A stretch of 64,000 nucleotides of DNA from Prevotella intermedia ATCC 25611 = DSM 20706 (lineage in GTDB: Bacteria > Bacteroidota > Bacteroidia > Bacteroidales > Bacteroidaceae): the NCBI RefSeq assembly GCF_001953955.1, contig NZ_CP019301.1, positions 326,501 through 390,500 of the forward strand, written 5' to 3'. Made by a program: the position numbers and the translations under genes. The notes below the pieces were generated by a model. The model saw only the letters and a list, made by a program, of their open reading frames with translations, was not told where the DNA came from and did no database searches. Below, in pieces: positions 1-8,113 of this stretch (its first letter is position 1; every line of letters begins with the position of its first letter).

Positions 1-2
1 TA

Positions 3-410
3 AAATCTGAATTTGAAAGCGAGTATAACAAGGCAAGACTGGTGAAAACCCAGAAAATAGATTATGTTGGCATACCATTGAGACTGACCTATCAAGTATG
101 GTCAAAAGGACGGCTCAATGCATATATGACAGGTGGTATGGCATTTGAAATGCCTGTCCACAGTTCGCTTGAAAAGAAGTACATCATAACAGCCGACTCG
201 TCGTACACGTTGAAGAGGGACATCAAGCCACGTTATCAGTGGTCTGTAAACTTAGGTGTCGGTGTGCAGTACAAGCTATTCAAGCCTTTCAGTCTGTATC
301 TGGAACCAAACATGTTCTACTACTTCAGAAATAGCAGTAACCTTGAGACTTACCGCACAGAGCATCCGTTCATCATAACGGTACCATTCGGATTGCGGCT
401 TACTTGGTAA
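3..410 (+). CDS. outer-membrane beta-barrel (porin-like) protein, C-terminal part
   Basis: The reading frame is open from base 3, so the gene begins before the window. A GTG at 42 is only an internal codon. The visible 135 residues alternate polar and aromatic/hydrophobic residues in strand-length blocks and end in LRLTW, an aromatic C-terminus typical of outer-membrane barrels recognised by the BAM machinery. It is probably a small porin-like or OmpA-barrel-like outer-membrane protein, but no specific family can be named from this fragment. It lies about 95 bases before the radical SAM gene on the same strand and may be co-transcribed with it. Confidence 0.6.
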   Translation, partial: KSEFESEYNKARLVKTQKIDYVGIPLRLTYQVWSKGRLNAYMTGGMAFEMPVHSSLEKKYIITADSSYTLKRDIKPRYQWSVNLGVGVQYKLFKPFSLYLEPNMFYYFRNSSNLETYRTEHPFIITVPFGLRLTW

Positions 411-505
411 ATGGAGATAATGAGTAAATAAAAAGTCATGAATACAGTGCAGTCTTTTAGTAGTTTTCTACTCTTAACAATAAAAGACAAAACTCAAAAG
501 AAAGA

Positions 506-1573
506 ATGTACAGTATTTATGACTACATCCACAATGGAATTGTATTTGTCAATAATGTAGTACGCAGACAGCACAAGGAACTCACATCCTTGATGATATA
601 TTCCACAACAAGCTGTCAGTCTCGTTGCAAGCACTGTTCCATTTGGAAGAAACCTATAGAAAATCTCAGCTTAGATGACATCATCAAAATAATGGACAGC
701 AAATGTGTAACTAAACGCACGATGGTCGGTTTGGAAGGAGGTGAGTTTATCCTCCATCCCGAAGCAGACAAGATATTAGGATGGTTTGATACTAACCACC
801 CAAACTATACATTGCTGTCCAACTGCCTTGCTGCAAACAAGGTAATATCTGCCGTAAAAAATCATCATCCCAAGCATCTATACATATCACTTGACGGCGA
901 TAGAGAAACCTATCGCTATATGCGTGGGAGAGATGGGTATGACAAGGTGATTAAGGTTATAGAAACATGTAAAGACATCGTGCCTGTCTCCCTGATGTTC
1001 TGTCTTTCTCCATGGAACTCGTTTGAGGATATGGGGCATGTCATAGATTGTGCCAAACAATATAACATTGATGTACGTATTGGCATTTACAGCACAATGT
1101 CATTCTTTGACACAACCAAAGATTTAATGGAATCCAATGATGCTGATTTCATCAGCCAGATACCCTCTTCCATACATCAAACATATGAGAACTTTGACTT
1201 TGTAGCTTTGTATGACGAGTGGAAGAATAATAGACTGAGACTGCGGTGTCATAGTATTTTCAGTGAATTGGTCATCCATTCTAATGGAGACGTTCCCTTG
1301 TGCCAAAACCTGGATGTGATATTAGGCAATATCCATGAGAACACACTTGACGAGATATTCAACTCAAAGGAGAGCTGCGAAGTCCAGTGTCAATACTCTA
1401 AAGCGTGTAATCAATGCTGGATTAACTATCATCGTAAATACGATATTATCCTGTTGAGAAATTTAGAAAGAATAATCCCCAAACGGCTGATAGAGTTGTT
1501 TTATGGGAAGTATCAATGGACCAGCAACAGGCAAACCACCTATAAGAAACATTTCAAGCAAATAAAAGCATAG
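506..1573 (+). CDS. radical SAM protein with SPASM-like C-terminus
   Basis: This 355-residue enzyme has the radical SAM CxxxCxxC cluster motif at Cys37, Cys41 and Cys44 (CQSRCKHC), followed by the GGE motif at 78-80. These bind the [4Fe-4S] cluster and S-adenosylmethionine. A second group of cysteines (C248, C266, C291, C295, C301, C304) has the spacing of a SPASM or twitch auxiliary-cluster domain. Such proteins modify peptides, carbohydrates or cofactors; the substrate cannot be read here. The ATG at 506 follows an AAAGA stretch. The Gfo/Idh/MocA gene starts 6 bases after the stop, so the two are almost certainly one operon. The DNA is AT-rich and the gene is probably acquired. Confidence 0.85.
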   Translation: MYSIYDYIHNGIVFVNNVVRRQHKELTSLMIYSTTSCQSRCKHCSIWKKPIENLSLDDIIKIMDSKCVTKRTMVGLEGGEFILHPEADKILGWFDTNHPNYTLLSNCLAANKVISAVKNHHPKHLYISLDGDRETYRYMRGRDGYDKVIKVIETCKDIVPVSLMFCLSPWNSFEDMGHVIDCAKQYNIDVRIGIYSTMSFFDTTKDLMESNDADFISQIPSSIHQTYENFDFVALYDEWKNNRLRLRCHSIFSELVIHSNGDVPLCQNLDVILGNIHENTLDEIFNSKESCEVQCQYSKACNQCWINYHRKYDIILLRNLERIIPKRLIELFYGKYQWTSNRQTTYKKHFKQIKA

Positions 1574-1578
1574 CTAAA

Positions 1579-2643
1579 ATGGGATATTTAGATAACATTA
1601 TAGACAGATATAGGCGCATACGCAGCATAAAAGAACTGCAATATACCTACACACAGCAGTATGCTCTTGTGGGGTTTGGCAATCATTGTGCAAACAACCT
1701 GCTACCCGTTATACAGTATCTTCAGCTGCCACTGAAATATATCTGCTGTACCTCTGAAAAGAAAGCTGAACTGATTTCTCAAAAGTACAAAGGAGTCAAA
1801 GGTACAACTTCTTTACAGGACATCCTGCTTGATGATACTATTTCGGGAGTCTTCGTGGCAGCTAATCCACATTCACATTTCCAGATTGCAACCGAAGTTA
1901 TAAAAGCAGGTAAATCCTTATTTATAGAGAAACCACCCTGTGAGGATAAAAGAGAACTAAAGGCTTTGACCGATACAGTCAAACTATATGGCTCACAACA
2001 TATCGTTGTCGGACTGCAAAGACGTTTTGCCCCTGCCACTCAAATTCTGAAAAAGCGATTGAAAGGTGATAGCAAACGACATTACTATTATAGCTATCTG
2101 ACTGGATTATATCCTGAAGGCGATTCTTTGCTTAACCTATTCATCCATCCTCTTGACTACGCAACATTCCTTTTTGGAGAGGCAAAGATAAAAAGTCTAG
2201 ATGTTATTCGCAGTAGAGATGGTGGACAGACCTTATTCCTTATATTAGAACACCAAGATATAGTAGGAATGTTGGAACTATCAACAGATTACTCTTGGCA
2301 AGAAGCACAGGAGCAGCTAAATATCAGTACAGATAAAGGACTTTATGTGTTGGAAAAAATGGAACGACTTGATTTCATGCCGAGACGCTCTGCGGTGTTA
2401 GGGATTCCGTTGGAGAAAGTCTTTCCAAACAATGGAGCAACAATTTGTCTCTACGGAAGAAACAACTTTGTCCCAACTATTGGAAATAACCAAATCGTTT
2501 CACAAGGCTTCTTCTCTGAAATCAAGACTTTTGCCGACATGATTGAAAACAAACATGAGGCTAATTATGCTTTGGGCTTGGAAAGTGTTAATCATGTTTA
2601 TTCGTTAATGACAGAAATACATAAATACACAAGCAAGAAATAA
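1579..2643 (+). CDS. Gfo/Idh/MocA family oxidoreductase
   Basis: This 354-residue protein has an N-terminal Rossmann motif, GFGNHC at 32-37, and the family's EKPP motif at 117-120, which contributes to NAD(P) and substrate binding. The remainder resembles the alpha/beta C-terminal domain of sugar or inositol dehydrogenases. Members oxidise or reduce hydroxyl groups on sugars, nucleotide sugars or biliverdin-like substrates. The tight coupling to the upstream radical SAM gene suggests the two act on one substrate. The first 25 residues precede the nucleotide-binding strand and are longer than usual. Confidence 0.85.
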   Translation: MGYLDNIIDRYRRIRSIKELQYTYTQQYALVGFGNHCANNLLPVIQYLQLPLKYICCTSEKKAELISQKYKGVKGTTSLQDILLDDTISGVFVAANPHSHFQIATEVIKAGKSLFIEKPPCEDKRELKALTDTVKLYGSQHIVVGLQRRFAPATQILKKRLKGDSKRHYYYSYLTGLYPEGDSLLNLFIHPLDYATFLFGEAKIKSLDVIRSRDGGQTLFLILEHQDIVGMLELSTDYSWQEAQEQLNISTDKGLYVLEKMERLDFMPRRSAVLGIPLEKVFPNNGATICLYGRNNFVPTIGNNQIVSQGFFSEIKTFADMIENKHEANYALGLESVNHVYSLMTEIHKYTSKK

Positions 2644-2691
2644 TAGAAAATCACGTCTATATAAATAATAACATACTAAATCCATGTAATT

Positions 2692-3222
2692 ATGAAAAAA
2701 ATATTTTATAGTCTTCTGTACATCATTGGACTGTCTGCATGTTCAACAGAGAATGTTGCCCTTGATTCATTAAAAGTTTATGATGTAGCAAATTCTACTT
2801 GCAAGTTAAGTATCTCTCCAACAGAAACACGCCCTGATTTCTATGCAGAAAATAATGCTATGCCAGCAATATTAGGTATAGAGTTGGATAAAGACGGTGT
2901 TGCCCAATGTATGTTGGAAGATGTGAAAGCTAACTGTGCCGTAAAAAATATTTATGTGAATATTGCTAATCAAGATAATCAAATTATCCTTGTCGTGTAC
3001 CATAATATCCTTGATGCACTAGCCGATTGTATTTGCAAATACGATGTTCGTTTTAAGATGAGCAAATTGCCTCCTGGTCATTATAAACTAAAGGTGTACT
3101 ATGCTAGACCAAATATGAAATATGATGAATCTAATATTGCATATAATGGACAAGTAAATATTGTTCAGAATAGAAAAGTCTCTGTAAAATTTAATCCAGA
3201 AATAGGTTTACCAGAGAATTAA
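2692..3222 (+). CDS. putative lipoprotein of unknown function
   Basis: The 176-residue product starts with a short signal peptide and a lipobox (LSAC, Cys17), so it should be lipidated and anchored on the periplasmic or outer-membrane side. After the cleavage site it is predicted to be beta-rich. It has several cysteines and a PPGHYKLKVYY stretch that looks like an Ig-like strand. I recognise no family. It lies 48 bases after the oxidoreductase gene and is followed by a 10-bp inverted repeat that may end transcription. Confidence 0.6.
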   Translation: MKKIFYSLLYIIGLSACSTENVALDSLKVYDVANSTCKLSISPTETRPDFYAENNAMPAILGIELDKDGVAQCMLEDVKANCAVKNIYVNIANQDNQIILVVYHNILDALADCICKYDVRFKMSKLPPGHYKLKVYYARPNMKYDESNIAYNGQVNIVQNRKVSVKFNPEIGLPEN

Positions 3223-3245
3223 AGATGTAGGTATCTATTCAAAAT

Positions 3246-3283
3246 ATGGCACTTGGGCTGGTATATATCAGATCAAGTGCCAT
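3246..3283. terminator. inverted repeat after the lipoprotein gene
   Basis: ATGGCACTTG at 3246-3255 is perfectly complementary to CAAGTGCCAT at 3274-3283, with an 18-base loop. It lies between a plus-strand gene and a minus-strand gene that converge here, so it may be a shared terminator. There is no strong T-run on either side. Confidence 0.4.
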
Positions 3284-3329
3284 GTAGTATTGTCAATATT
3301 ACAACCTCATTTTATCTTTTTCCCTGTAG

Positions 3330-3608
3330 CTATTTTTTTAGTATTCTCTCTAAATCCGACTCCTTATAGAGAATCTTCCCTGCAAACTGCGTGTAGGGGA
3401 TAATCTTCTTGTCCCTATAGTCCTGCAAGGTGCGGGGGCTGATATACAGCCGCTCGCATACTTCCTTACCCGTGAGAAAGTGCTCACCGCCAAACAGCGG
3501 TTTGTGTGTCTGTGCCACTTCCTTAATTCTCTTGCTTACTCCACTGATAGCAGACAGCACTACCTGCATATCGTCCGCTTCCATATTCAAATCTCTTACC
3601 TGTTCCAT
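3330..3608 (-). CDS. helix-turn-helix (MerR/excisionase-like) protein
   Basis: This 92-residue protein has a winged-helix/HTH_17 type DNA-binding region in its C-terminal half (LTGKEVCERLYISPRTLQ, then a YRDKKIIPY wing). Such proteins sit beside the integrase and primase genes of Bacteroidota mobilizable and conjugative elements, where they act as excisionase or regulatory factors. The gene upstream on the same strand encodes a second protein of the same type, and the 16-base gap suggests one operon driven from 4000-4030. Confidence 0.8.
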   Translation of the reverse strand: MEQVRDLNMEADDMQVVLSAISGVSKRIKEVAQTHKPLFGGEHFLTGKEVCERLYISPRTLQDYRDKKIIPYTQFAGKILYKESDLERILKK

Positions 3609-3624
3609 AATCTACGTGTTTATT

Positions 3625-3906
3625 TTATTTTTCCGTTTTTGATTTCTCCGATTTGGTTTGAAGCAACTGCTCCACGTCCTCACGCTTGTAATAGCACTTA
3701 TGCCCTATTTGGGCAAAGGGCAAGACACCCGTATCACGGTAGTGCTGCAAGGTTCGCTTACTGATGTTGAGCAGCTTGCACACATCACCATTGTGCAGCC
3801 AATCGGTATGCTCACTCTGTTCTCCGAAAGCCTTGTGGCAGGTTTCGGCAAGGCTGAGTATCTCGTTTCTCAGCTTTGCCCATGTAGATTCTGTAATGAT
3901 AAATAT
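3625..3906 (-). CDS. second helix-turn-helix protein, start codon unclear
   Basis: The minus strand encodes about 90 residues with HTH_17 features: WLHNGDVCKLLNISKRTLQ, then YRDTGVLPFAQIGHKCYY and an RED..LLQ C-terminus. It is clearly a sister of the gene just downstream. The frame is open back to a stop at 3918-3916 but has no ATG, GTG or TTG ahead of the conserved region. The only nearby ATG (3911-3909) is one base out of frame. Either translation starts at a rare codon (ATA, ATC or ATT between 3906 and 3895) or a one-base indel has broken the gene. The start given is the earliest plausible codon. Confidence 0.55.
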   Translation of the reverse strand: MFIITESTWAKLRNEILSLAETCHKAFGEQSEHTDWLHNGDVCKLLNISKRTLQHYRDTGVLPFAQIGHKCYYKREDVEQLLQTKSEKSKTEK

Positions 3907-3999
3907 CCCATAGTTCTATTGTTATTTTGTTTGTAATTCTTTCTTATTGGTTTAATAAAACCTTTGTCCGTCTTGCGTTTCACCGCACGTTTCTGCCTG

Positions 4000-4030
4000 C
4001 AAAAGTAGGGAGTGTTTGCCATACTTCAAA
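4000..4030 (-). promoter_or_regulatory. Bacteroidota-type promoter for the HTH gene pair
   Basis: On the minus strand TTTG (4030-4027) is followed after exactly 19 bases by TACTTTTG (4007-4000). This matches the -33/-7 consensus of the Bacteroidota primary sigma factor. It is about 95 bases upstream of the second HTH reading frame and directs transcription leftward through both HTH genes. Confidence 0.65.
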
Positions 4031-4225
4031 GCACGAGGGAACAGCAGGGAAATGCTGGGAAAAACAAGGAAAGGACAAAAGGATTGTCGCTCTCTTTCTT
4101 TTCCTCCATACTCCATTTTATCATATCCGTTTTAGCTGATGCAATACGATGCAGATTGTAACAAATAAGCACCTACCTTTCCAGCATCATTTACGCACTT
4201 GTCCTCTTGTTCGGGGCTTAAATCC

Positions 4226-5686
4226 ATGCTTTCCGACAGTTTCCTGTCAGAAATCCGTGAGAAATTCATTGTCAATGAGCGCAACATTATGCAAGCACTC
4301 TCCGAATGCATGGAACTTTCACATTCTTTTGATAACTTCACTCTCGGAAACCAGACTAAGCATATAATGAAAAAGAATGCAGATAAAGGCAAATCTGAGG
4401 GCGGAAACAGCGAACTTCATACAAGAAGGAAGTTTTCCAAGAACTCGGAGATAGAAGCCTATCTTTCCACTCACTACGAGTTCAGATACAATACGGTATT
4501 GGGAAGAACCGAATATCGTAGCAAGAATGATGCTCACTTCTCAAAGGTGGGTCGCTATGAAATCAATACGCTCCGCAGGGAGATAGACAATGACATCGGG
4601 ATAATAACCTCATCGGATAACCTGTACTCCATCATCGAGAGCAGTTTCTCTCCACGCATCAACCCCATACAGGAGTATTTCAAGCAACTGCCCTTGATAG
4701 ATATTGGTTGTAACAACAGTAGAAACAAAGACTGTCGCAGTGATAATGAAAGTAGTAATGATGTTTCTTCCTTTTCACTGAAAGCCATTCCCGGACTAGC
4801 AAGTTGCGTCATCGTGCACAACGCCGACAAGTGGCTACCGTACCTCACCAAATGGCTCGTGGCAGTGGTTGCAAACGCAATGGACGACCGTGAGTGCCGT
4901 AACCACACCTGCCTCGTGCTGACAGCCGAGCAGGGAAAGTTCAAGACTACATTCTTGGACTTGCTCTATCCGCCTGCCCTGCACGGTTACAGCTACACGG
5001 GAAAGATCTATCCGCAGGAGAAGGACACGCTCACCTATATCGGGCAGAATCTTATCGTAAATATCGACGACCAGCTCAAAGCACTCAACAAACATGACGA
5101 GAACGAACTGAAGAACCTTATCACCTGCCCGATGGTCAAGTACCGCATGCCCTACGACAAGTATGTCGAGGAATATTCCCACTTGGCAAGTTTTGTGGCA
5201 TCAGTGAACGGCAACGACTTCCTTACAGACCCGACAGGCAGCAGACGGCTTCTGCACTTTGAAGTGCTGTCCATTGACATTGAGAGGGCAAAGAGTATAT
5301 CTATGGACAGTGTCTATACGGAAGCCAAAGCCCTGCTAAACGCAGGTTTCCGCTATTGGTTTGACGATGATGAAATCACGGAACTATACAGGGAGAGCGA
5401 GGACTTCCAAGTGCAGACCGCAGAAACGGAACTTCTGTTGCGCTGCTTCGAGAAACCGACTGATGATAATCCCCGCTGCTCCTATATGACCACTACGGAA
5501 ATCCTTACCTATCTGGGTATCTATACACGGCAGCCCCTGACTTCCAAACGTATGGGAGAAGCCCTTAAAAGGGCTGGCTTTGAGAAAGTGAGCAAGAGGC
5601 ATGACGGTGGCAGTCTTGTCTATGTGTATAAGATAAGGAAGATACTACCCTGTCCTTTGCTTGACAGTTGTAGTAGTCTGATGTAG
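4226..5686 (+). CDS. VirE/VapE-type ATPase of the mobilizable element
   Basis: The product is a virulence-associated-E (VirE/VapE) type protein. It has an N-terminal linker rich in polar residues and a P-loop-like segment, LTAEQGKFKTTF. This is followed by a Walker-B-like IVNIDDQ, the FVASVNGNDFLTDPTGSRR sensor/arginine region, and a C-terminal winged-helix-like part. The family resembles helicases and primases that help mobile elements replicate. The start is uncertain: TTG 4199, ATG 4226 and ATG 4367 are all possible, the last beginning MKKNADKGK. It is the first gene of a rightward module with the primase, DUF3408 and mobilization genes. Confidence 0.75.
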   Translation: MLSDSFLSEIREKFIVNERNIMQALSECMELSHSFDNFTLGNQTKHIMKKNADKGKSEGGNSELHTRRKFSKNSEIEAYLSTHYEFRYNTVLGRTEYRSKNDAHFSKVGRYEINTLRREIDNDIGIITSSDNLYSIIESSFSPRINPIQEYFKQLPLIDIGCNNSRNKDCRSDNESSNDVSSFSLKAIPGLASCVIVHNADKWLPYLTKWLVAVVANAMDDRECRNHTCLVLTAEQGKFKTTFLDLLYPPALHGYSYTGKIYPQEKDTLTYIGQNLIVNIDDQLKALNKHDENELKNLITCPMVKYRMPYDKYVEEYSHLASFVASVNGNDFLTDPTGSRRLLHFEVLSIDIERAKSISMDSVYTEAKALLNAGFRYWFDDDEITELYRESEDFQVQTAETELLLRCFEKPTDDNPRCSYMTTTEILTYLGIYTRQPLTSKRMGEALKRAGFEKVSKRHDGGSLVYVYKIRKILPCPLLDSCSSLM

Positions 5687-5853
5687 TAGGGTGTATAGTA
5701 TTGTCATGTACTACAATTCTGTGTTGATTATCAACAACTTACAATAAAATAGTATGTAGTAAGAAAAAAGATGAAAAAGTTTGGAGGGAAAACTTCGGAA
5801 AAGAGAAAATCTTTCAAGTACCATTCAAATATCATTCAAAAAAACATATCACA

Positions 5854-6858
5854 ATGAAAGAAGAAGATTTATTACTCATCAAGCGATACCCCATTGTGGA
5901 GTATCTTGAAAGGAAAGGCATCAAGCCTATTAGACTGACATCTTCCTATGCCTTGTATCGTTCACCGCTTCGTGCAGAAATACATCCGAGCTTCAAGGTG
6001 GACACAGAGAAGAACCTCTGGATAGACTATGCCGAAGGCAGGGGCGGAAGTATTATCGACCTCTGTATGCGATTGGAGGGCTGCACGCTATCGGCAGCCA
6101 TCCGTCATTTGGGACGGAACGCTCCCGATGATACTGCATATAGTTCTCGCAACGACTTCGCACCAAACAATTTCCAACCTTCAATGGCTGCAAATGGGGC
6201 AAGGAAACTGATAAGTATATCAGACACCCTGCCGCCACATTTGCAGGAGTACCTTACAAAGGTGCGCTGTATCAACTTGGAAAATGCAGAGCCATTCCTC
6301 AAATGTATCAGCTATGAGGTAAGGGGCAGGTGCTATCAAGCCATTGCCTTTGCCAATCTATCAGGAGGGTATGAACTTCGGGATAACGGTTCGTTCAAAG
6401 GAACAACCGCACCGAAAGACATTACTCCTATACTCACAGACAGACAATCAGAACACACAACAAACAAGACACATCCTGTCTATGTATTTGAGGGATTTAT
6501 GGACTTTCTGTCCTTTCTTTCAATGAAAGAAGAGGTAGCCAACCACTGCCTTGTGATGAACTCCGTGAGTAATTTGGCGAGAACAGTCCGTTATCTGAAC
6601 GACCGATATCTGACCCATATCTGTGCCTTCCTTGACAATGATGAAGCAGGACAGAGAACCGTGCAAGAATTTGTAAGGGCAGGTTTCAAGGTGGAGGATA
6701 TGTCCGTACATTACAAAGGCTTCAAAGACCCCAACGAGTTTCATGTCAGTCGTATGCGTAAACAGGAGCAGCAGAAAGTGCAGGAACGGACACGGATGTC
6801 GGTTACGGAGCAAAATCAAAACAGAAAATCAAAACAAGTCAAACATAAAATGAGATAA
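5854..6858 (+). CDS. TOPRIM-domain primase of the mobilizable element
   Basis: This 334-residue protein has an N-terminal CHC2-type primase region in which the zinc-binding cysteines are largely missing (YRSPLRAEIHPSF, then GGSIIDLCM). The TOPRIM domain carries the catalytic glutamate in VYVFEGFMD and the metal-binding aspartates in CAFLDNDEAGQ. It is the usual small primase of Bacteroidota mobilizable elements and would prime the transferred single strand or the excised circle. The last 30 residues are a basic, Gln-rich tail. It follows the ATPase gene after 167 bases and precedes the DUF3408 gene by 4 bases. Confidence 0.85.
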   Translation: MKEEDLLLIKRYPIVEYLERKGIKPIRLTSSYALYRSPLRAEIHPSFKVDTEKNLWIDYAEGRGGSIIDLCMRLEGCTLSAAIRHLGRNAPDDTAYSSRNDFAPNNFQPSMAANGARKLISISDTLPPHLQEYLTKVRCINLENAEPFLKCISYEVRGRCYQAIAFANLSGGYELRDNGSFKGTTAPKDITPILTDRQSEHTTNKTHPVYVFEGFMDFLSFLSMKEEVANHCLVMNSVSNLARTVRYLNDRYLTHICAFLDNDEAGQRTVQEFVRAGFKVEDMSVHYKGFKDPNEFHVSRMRKQEQQKVQERTRMSVTEQNQNRKSKQVKHKMR

Positions 6859-6862
6859 AGAA

Positions 6863-7321
6863 ATGGAAAAGAAAAAAGTCAGTAACGAGGGAATGGAGAA
6901 TACAATCCATTCCACCAAGCAATATTTAGGACTCAACCAAATTGAAGGTTCGTCTGAATATCTCATTGCCGAACTTCGGGCAAGGAGAGCCAGAACTTTT
7001 CAAGACCCAAACAAGCAGGACATAGAGAATACCGCGCACTCTGAACCTGCACAGAAATCGGAGAACGCAACCGTTCAAAGGCGCATCAGTGCCAAGATGA
7101 GAAAGGAAACGCTCGAAGCCTACAAGCAAGCCTACCTTGTGCCGACCAAGTTGAGTGACCGAAAGGCGGTCTATCTGAGCAGGGGGACACAGGAGCGTGC
7201 CGACTTCATCGTGCGCAGGCTGGGCGACAGGGGCAGCAACCTTTCAAGTTTCGTGGAGAACATCGTGCGCCTACATCTGGAGGAATACGGTGAGGACATA
7301 GAGAAATGGAGAAGACTGTAA
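6863..7321 (+). CDS. DUF3408 domain-containing mobilization-region protein
   Basis: The 152-residue product has a charged, probably disordered N-terminal half. Its C-terminal half is of DUF3408 type, with a ribbon-helix-helix-like pattern (ISAKMRKETLEAYKQAYL, then SNLSSFVENIVRLHLEEY). The family occurs almost only beside primase and mobilization genes in Bacteroidota elements and is thought to bind DNA. It starts 4 bases after the primase stop. Confidence 0.8.
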   Translation: MEKKKVSNEGMENTIHSTKQYLGLNQIEGSSEYLIAELRARRARTFQDPNKQDIENTAHSEPAQKSENATVQRRISAKMRKETLEAYKQAYLVPTKLSDRKAVYLSRGTQERADFIVRRLGDRGSNLSSFVENIVRLHLEEYGEDIEKWRRL

Positions 7322-7681
7322 ACAGAGTGGAAGGGGGCGAGGGGGGCAGGAAAAGGGACAACCTTTTCACTAACCATTCTCACCTCTTTTTAATAGAATT
7401 CACTATTGAATATTTACTGAACATACAGAACGGTGGGAGTATCACGAACGCAGTCAGGCATGGAATGCACAGCATTCACTTTTCGACTGCAAAACGCCTT
7501 GTGCGTAAACGTTTCGTTAACTGACATTGCAAGACGTCAGTTTGTACCCACAAACTGCTCTTGCTCCCCTTGTCAGACTATCGGGGAGATAAGACCGTAA
7601 TCACTCCGTTCTCATCGGGTAGCATTCAAGAATTAAGAGACAATGAATCATCTATAATGATTAACTTTCAAAGAAGCTTAT
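7322..7681 (+). other. candidate oriT region between DUF3408 and mob genes
   Basis: This 360-base gap holds no convincing gene. It contains a perfect 8-bp inverted repeat with a 4-base loop (CAGTTTGT 7538-7545, ACAAACTG 7550-7557). A second one follows (CTCCCC 7564-7569, GGGGAG 7583-7588). Stem-loops immediately upstream of mobA/mobB genes are where relaxases of this class nick, so this is the best candidate for the origin of transfer. That is inferred from position and structure only. Confidence 0.45.
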
Positions 7682-8113
7682 ATGAACAGATATAATAAAA
7701 AGACTGCCAAATGGCAGCAACAGAATAAGGAAGAGCAGAAGATGAATAAAACAGAGTTCATCAAGGTAAGATGTACCTCAGAGGAAAAGCAACGTATTAA
7801 GTCAAAGGCGGAAAGCGCTGGGCGGAAGTTCTCGGATTACTGCCGTGAAATGCTCCTAAATGGAGAGGTGGCAGCCGTTCCTAAGATGACAGAAAATGAG
7901 AGGGAAGCCATTTGTATACTTCAGCATACAGGACGGTTCTATGGGCAGGTTTCTAACCTTATCAAGGTTAAGGATGAGAGGTGGGTACATATCACAAAGA
8001 ACCTTTCCCTATGTGCAAAAGAGGCATTTAAGAGATTCTACGACCCTCATTTTCGAGTGGATGATGAGATATATAAGGTCTTAAATATGAGAAGAAATGA
8101 TAGGAAAGTGTAA
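7682..8113 (+). CDS. MobA-like mobilization accessory protein
   Basis: This 143-residue basic protein has a ribbon-helix-helix-like N-terminus (EFIKVRCTSEEKQRIKSKAE, then AGRKFSDYCREMLLNGE). This matches the MobC/MobA relaxosome proteins of Bacteroidota elements, which bind oriT and load the relaxase. A second in-frame ATG at 7742 is also preceded by a purine-rich stretch (gaagaag) and could be the real start. Its end overlaps the relaxase gene by 17 bases, so translation is probably coupled. Confidence 0.8.
   Translation: MNRYNKKTAKWQQQNKEEQKMNKTEFIKVRCTSEEKQRIKSKAESAGRKFSDYCREMLLNGEVAAVPKMTENEREAICILQHTGRFYGQVSNLIKVKDERWVHITKNLSLCAKEAFKRFYDPHFRVDDEIYKVLNMRRNDRKV

Noticed and set aside
438..560. 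40-codon frame before the radical SAM gene, considered as a precursor peptide
   Set aside because: It overlaps the radical SAM start by 55 bases, lacks a clear ribosome site and has only one cysteine. It is mentioned as a possibility but is not annotated.
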